Positions 7,653 through 9,449 of a stretch of DNA of 9,449 nt are shown in pieces. The notes under the pieces are model-generated. The model was not told the DNA's origin, ran no database searches, and worked only from the letters and a program-made list of their open reading frames with translations. A program made the position numbers and the translations under genes. Origin of the DNA: Lactobacillus sp. GTDB lineage: Bacteria; Bacillota; Bacilli; Lactobacillales; Lactobacillaceae. The DNA lies in NCBI GenBank assembly GCA_003482405.1, contig DMZB01000214.1, positions 1 to 9,449 of the forward strand, given 5' to 3'. The number at the start of each line of letters is the position of its first letter. Position 1 is the first letter of the stretch.

Positions 7653-8627
7653 ATGGTGCACTCACTTTGGCAACAGTTTCCCGCAATCAACCAACAATTA
7701 ATTGAATTATCAGAGTACTTAAAATCGACCGTTCGCTCGGGTAATACTGAAATCGATCAGCAGGTCAGCGACCTACTGACCAGTGGCGGTAAATTTTTGC
7801 GTCCCGGCTTATTTTACATGTTTGCACAACTCGGGCCAGATCAAAACAAGCGTCAACAACGTGCGGCAGCAGCTGCAATTGAATTATTGCATGTTGCGAC
7901 ATTGATTCATGACGACGTTTTGGACAATGCTGATCGACGTCACGGTCAGACGACACTTCAAGTTAGACATGGTAATCGAACCGCCATCTACACCGGCGAC
8001 TTTCTGTTTACCAGCTACTTTGATGAAATTCTGCAAGCTACCGATAATCAGACAGACGTGCAAACGGCCAACAACATTATGAAAACAATTTTGGCTGGTG
8101 AACTTAACCAGCTTGCGTTGAATTTCGACGAAACGACATCTGTGACTGATTATTTGAAAGAGATCGAAGGCAAAACTGCTGAACTATTTGGTTTTGCAAT
8201 GCAATTTGGTGTCATTATCAGTCATGGTGACACGCAAACTCGTTTAAAAGCACAGCAAATTGGGATTGCACTTGGCATGGCTTATCAAATCCGCGACGAT
8301 ATTTTGGACTTTGTTGCTGACCCGTCGACATCATCTAAGCCAGTTCGACATGATATCCGGGAAGGTGTTTACACATTACCCCTAATTCTGGCCATTCAAC
8401 AAGATCCTAAGTGGTTTGCAGACCACTTACAGAATACGCAAAAGCTCAGTGATGCCGAGCTTCTTAGCGTTAACAAACGGGTCTTAGACCTTGATGGACC
8501 AGCTTTAGCGGAACAATTAGCACAACAATATACACAGTCTGCGCTGCAACTGATTGCAACACTACCAGCGCCTTTATCACGTGACCTAGCGCGGCTGATA
8601 CAACAGCTACTCGTCCGCCACGCTTAA
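7653..8627 (+). CDS. Trans-polyprenyl diphosphate synthase (HepT/IspB type)
   Basis: Condenses isopentenyl diphosphate onto allylic diphosphates in the cytoplasm to make the long isoprenoid tail, probably for MenA. The 324 residues match the family. Visible in order: GGKFLRP (45-51, diphosphate-binding K and R); first aspartate-rich motif DDVLD (87-91), followed by NADRRHG (92-98), where relatives often have TRRG; GKT (173-175); and second aspartate-rich motif DDILD (215-219), followed by VADPSTSSKP, where TGD...GKP is more common. Both metal-binding motifs are intact, so it should be active. Chain length cannot be read with confidence; heptaprenyl or similar is the family expectation. I chose ATG 7653 over the upstream ATG 7545, which would add 36 residues with no family resemblance. 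It diverges from menA, which points to quinone rather than undecaprenyl synthesis (the latter uses an unrelated cis-prenyltransferase). Confidence 0.92.
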   Translation: MVHSLWQQFPAINQQLIELSEYLKSTVRSGNTEIDQQVSDLLTSGGKFLRPGLFYMFAQLGPDQNKRQQRAAAAAIELLHVATLIHDDVLDNADRRHGQTTLQVRHGNRTAIYTGDFLFTSYFDEILQATDNQTDVQTANNIMKTILAGELNQLALNFDETTSVTDYLKEIEGKTAELFGFAMQFGVIISHGDTQTRLKAQQIGIALGMAYQIRDDILDFVADPSTSSKPVRHDIREGVYTLPLILAIQQDPKWFADHLQNTQKLSDAELLSVNKRVLDLDGPALAEQLAQQYTQSALQLIATLPAPLSRDLARLIQQLLVRHA

Positions 8628-8630
8628 AAA

Positions 8631-8650
8631 ATAATATGATTGTCATATTT
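8631..8650. repeat. AT-rich hairpin after the synthase stop
   Basis: AATATGA-TTG-TCATATT (8633-8649), 7-bp perfect arms, begins 5 nt after the stop at 8627. An A-rich run precedes it and no proper T run follows on the plus strand, so it is a weak terminator at best. It may instead only protect the 3' end or be incidental. Confidence 0.35.
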
Positions 8651-8696
8651 ACCAATTAAACTCTGAAAACCTTGTCTTTACTGATTTTCTGCTAGC

Positions 8697-8725
8697 TTAA
8701 CGAACCCACAACACCCTTTTAATAT
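8697..8725 (+). promoter_or_regulatory. Weak predicted promoter of the membrane protein gene
   Basis: TTAACG (8697-8702), 17-nt spacer, TAATAT (8720-8725); four of six at each hexamer. The gene may instead be read through from the synthase, since the only hairpin between them is a poor terminator. Confidence 0.3.
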
Positions 8726-8773
8726 GTAGCAATCGGCGGTCAGGATGGGTAAAATACATTTAACTGGTTCCAT

Positions 8774-8780
8774 GGGGAGG
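8774..8780 (+). promoter_or_regulatory. Strong Shine-Dalgarno before an ATT codon
   Basis: GGGGAGG, 8 nt before ATT at 8789 and 5 nt before ATT at 8786. No ATG, GTG or TTG lies in the right frame between the stop at 8751-8753 and GTG 8813. This site is the main reason for placing the start of the membrane protein at ATT 8789. Confidence 0.55.
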
Positions 8781-8788
8781 TTATCATT

Positions 8789-9449
8789 ATTCAAATTGCA
8801 TTACGCCGCACAGTGGCCGCAATCACCGCCATCATTTTTGGCGTCATTTTTTTCACGGCTTTGGCACGCCAATCCGGTGATTTTGGACAGGCTCTGTGGC
8901 TCCAACCATCAAGCTTGTTCTTTATGTCATTGACCATCGGGGTTTTTATGGTCGTGATCAATATGTGGCTTGGAAGAGCCTCTGCACACGTTTCAAACTG
9001 GGTTAGCGTTATTGTGTTAGCCATCGCCGTGGCGGTTCAGTTTTATTTAGCCTTTCATTTTGTCGGCATTGGTAACACAGACCCCGCCCTCATGCGTCTA
9101 CAAGCACTAAACTTAGCCAACGGGTCACATCATTGGTTTAGCTATTTTGCCTGGTATCCACACGATGTTAACCTGACGATTTTCCTAGCCTGGCTCATTC
9201 AGCTCTTTCACGTGCATTCCGCTGTAACAACCGGCTACGTTCTTAACATCTTCAACTTTATTTTCATCGATTTCACGCTCATCATGAGTTGGCGTTTGAT
9301 CCGCCGTTATGTCGCATCCAGTTCTTCAGCAATGTTTGCCATTTTAGCAGCCAGCTTCGCGCCTTTTTATTGGTTCGCCCTCAACTTCTACGTTGATTCG
9401 GTCGCCGTTATTTGTCCGTTGATGTTGGTTGTCTTCCTAAATCCCTATT
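8789..9449 (+). CDS. Polytopic membrane protein, probable GT-C glycosyltransferase (N-terminal part)
   Basis: The first 220 codons of a gene that runs off the right edge. The product is very hydrophobic: membrane helices near residues 8-26, 41-61, 69-93, 145-168 and 178-200, after a short basic start (LRR at 5-7). Between helices 3 and 4 is a loop with NTDPALMRLQALNLANGS (96-113) then WFSYFAWYPHDVNLTIF (116-132). An early loop with an acidic residue (D98), an A-x-x-L-A-x-G stretch and a Y-x-x-YP-x-(D/N) stretch is typical of GT-C enzymes, which move sugars from polyprenyl-phosphate donors outside the membrane. This resembles the GT39-like proteins of Gram-positives, possibly the exosortase XrtG-associated type, which I cannot confirm. 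The frame has no ATG at its head: ATT 8789 follows GGGGAGG at 8 nt. Alternatives are GTG 8813, without a ribosome site, or a sequencing error. Membrane nature is sure; enzyme class is moderate. Confidence 0.65.
   Translation, partial: MQIALRRTVAAITAIIFGVIFFTALARQSGDFGQALWLQPSSLFFMSLTIGVFMVVINMWLGRASAHVSNWVSVIVLAIAVAVQFYLAFHFVGIGNTDPALMRLQALNLANGSHHWFSYFAWYPHDVNLTIFLAWLIQLFHVHSAVTTGYVLNIFNFIFIDFTLIMSWRLIRRYVASSSSAMFAILAASFAPFYWFALNFYVDSVAVICPLMLVVFLNPY

Noticed and set aside
8745..8933. Plus-strand 62-residue frame with an ATG at 8745 and a ribosome-site-like GGCGG upstream.
   Set aside because: It overlaps the membrane protein out of frame, has no recognisable domain, and stops within it. 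It matters only if a frameshift error lies near 8780.
8791..9024. Minus-strand 77-residue frame opposite the membrane protein.
   Set aside because: It has no family resemblance and is antisense to a long, strongly hydrophobic frame that runs to the window edge.

Overview
The window looks like chromosomal core DNA from a lactic acid bacterium, most likely a Lactobacillaceae member near the plantarum/brevis groups. The evidence is a pcrA-ligA pair transcribed together, strong AAGGAG-type ribosome binding sites, moderate GC, several GTG starts, a MenA plus polyprenyl-diphosphate synthase pair without the rest of the menaquinone pathway, and GH73 and PurK-like proteins of the type found in lactobacilli. 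The species is inferred from family resemblance only. There are no mobile elements, CRISPR arrays, tRNAs or rRNAs.

Layout. On the minus strand, read right to left, are: menA (7445-6525), a membrane-anchored GH73 peptidoglycan glucosaminidase (6373-5690), a diverged PurK-like ATP-grasp protein (5585-4398) ended by a clear intrinsic terminator (4365-4328), pcrA (4195-1889) and ligA (1807 to the left edge, about 90% of the gene). On the plus strand are a trans-polyprenyl diphosphate synthase (7653-8627), divergent from menA, and the N-terminal 220 codons of a polytopic membrane protein resembling GT-C glycosyltransferases (8789 to the right edge). No stretch over 300 bases lacks a gene.

How the genes fit together. 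PcrA helicase and NAD-dependent DNA ligase form a replication and repair unit. A good match to the Gram-positive LexA (DinR) box, CGAACRNRYGTTYC as I recall it, lies upstream of pcrA, so SOS control of both genes is possible. MenA and the prenyl synthase make the two consecutive lipid-side steps of (demethyl)menaquinone synthesis: the synthase makes the polyprenyl tail and MenA attaches it to 1,4-dihydroxy-2-naphthoate. Their gene starts face away from each other, and the predicted promoters overlap face to face. The GH73 enzyme probably trims septal or lateral peptidoglycan. The PurK-like protein keeps the fold but has lost signature residues, so its reaction is uncertain.

I found no evidence for a new multi-gene system. 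The points most worth a second look are the LexA-type box at pcrA, an 18-bp perfect palindrome over the predicted -35 of the PurK-like gene, the divergence of that protein, the overlapping menA/prenyl-synthase promoters, and a probable ATT start codon on the last gene. All promoter calls are by eye and remain predictions.
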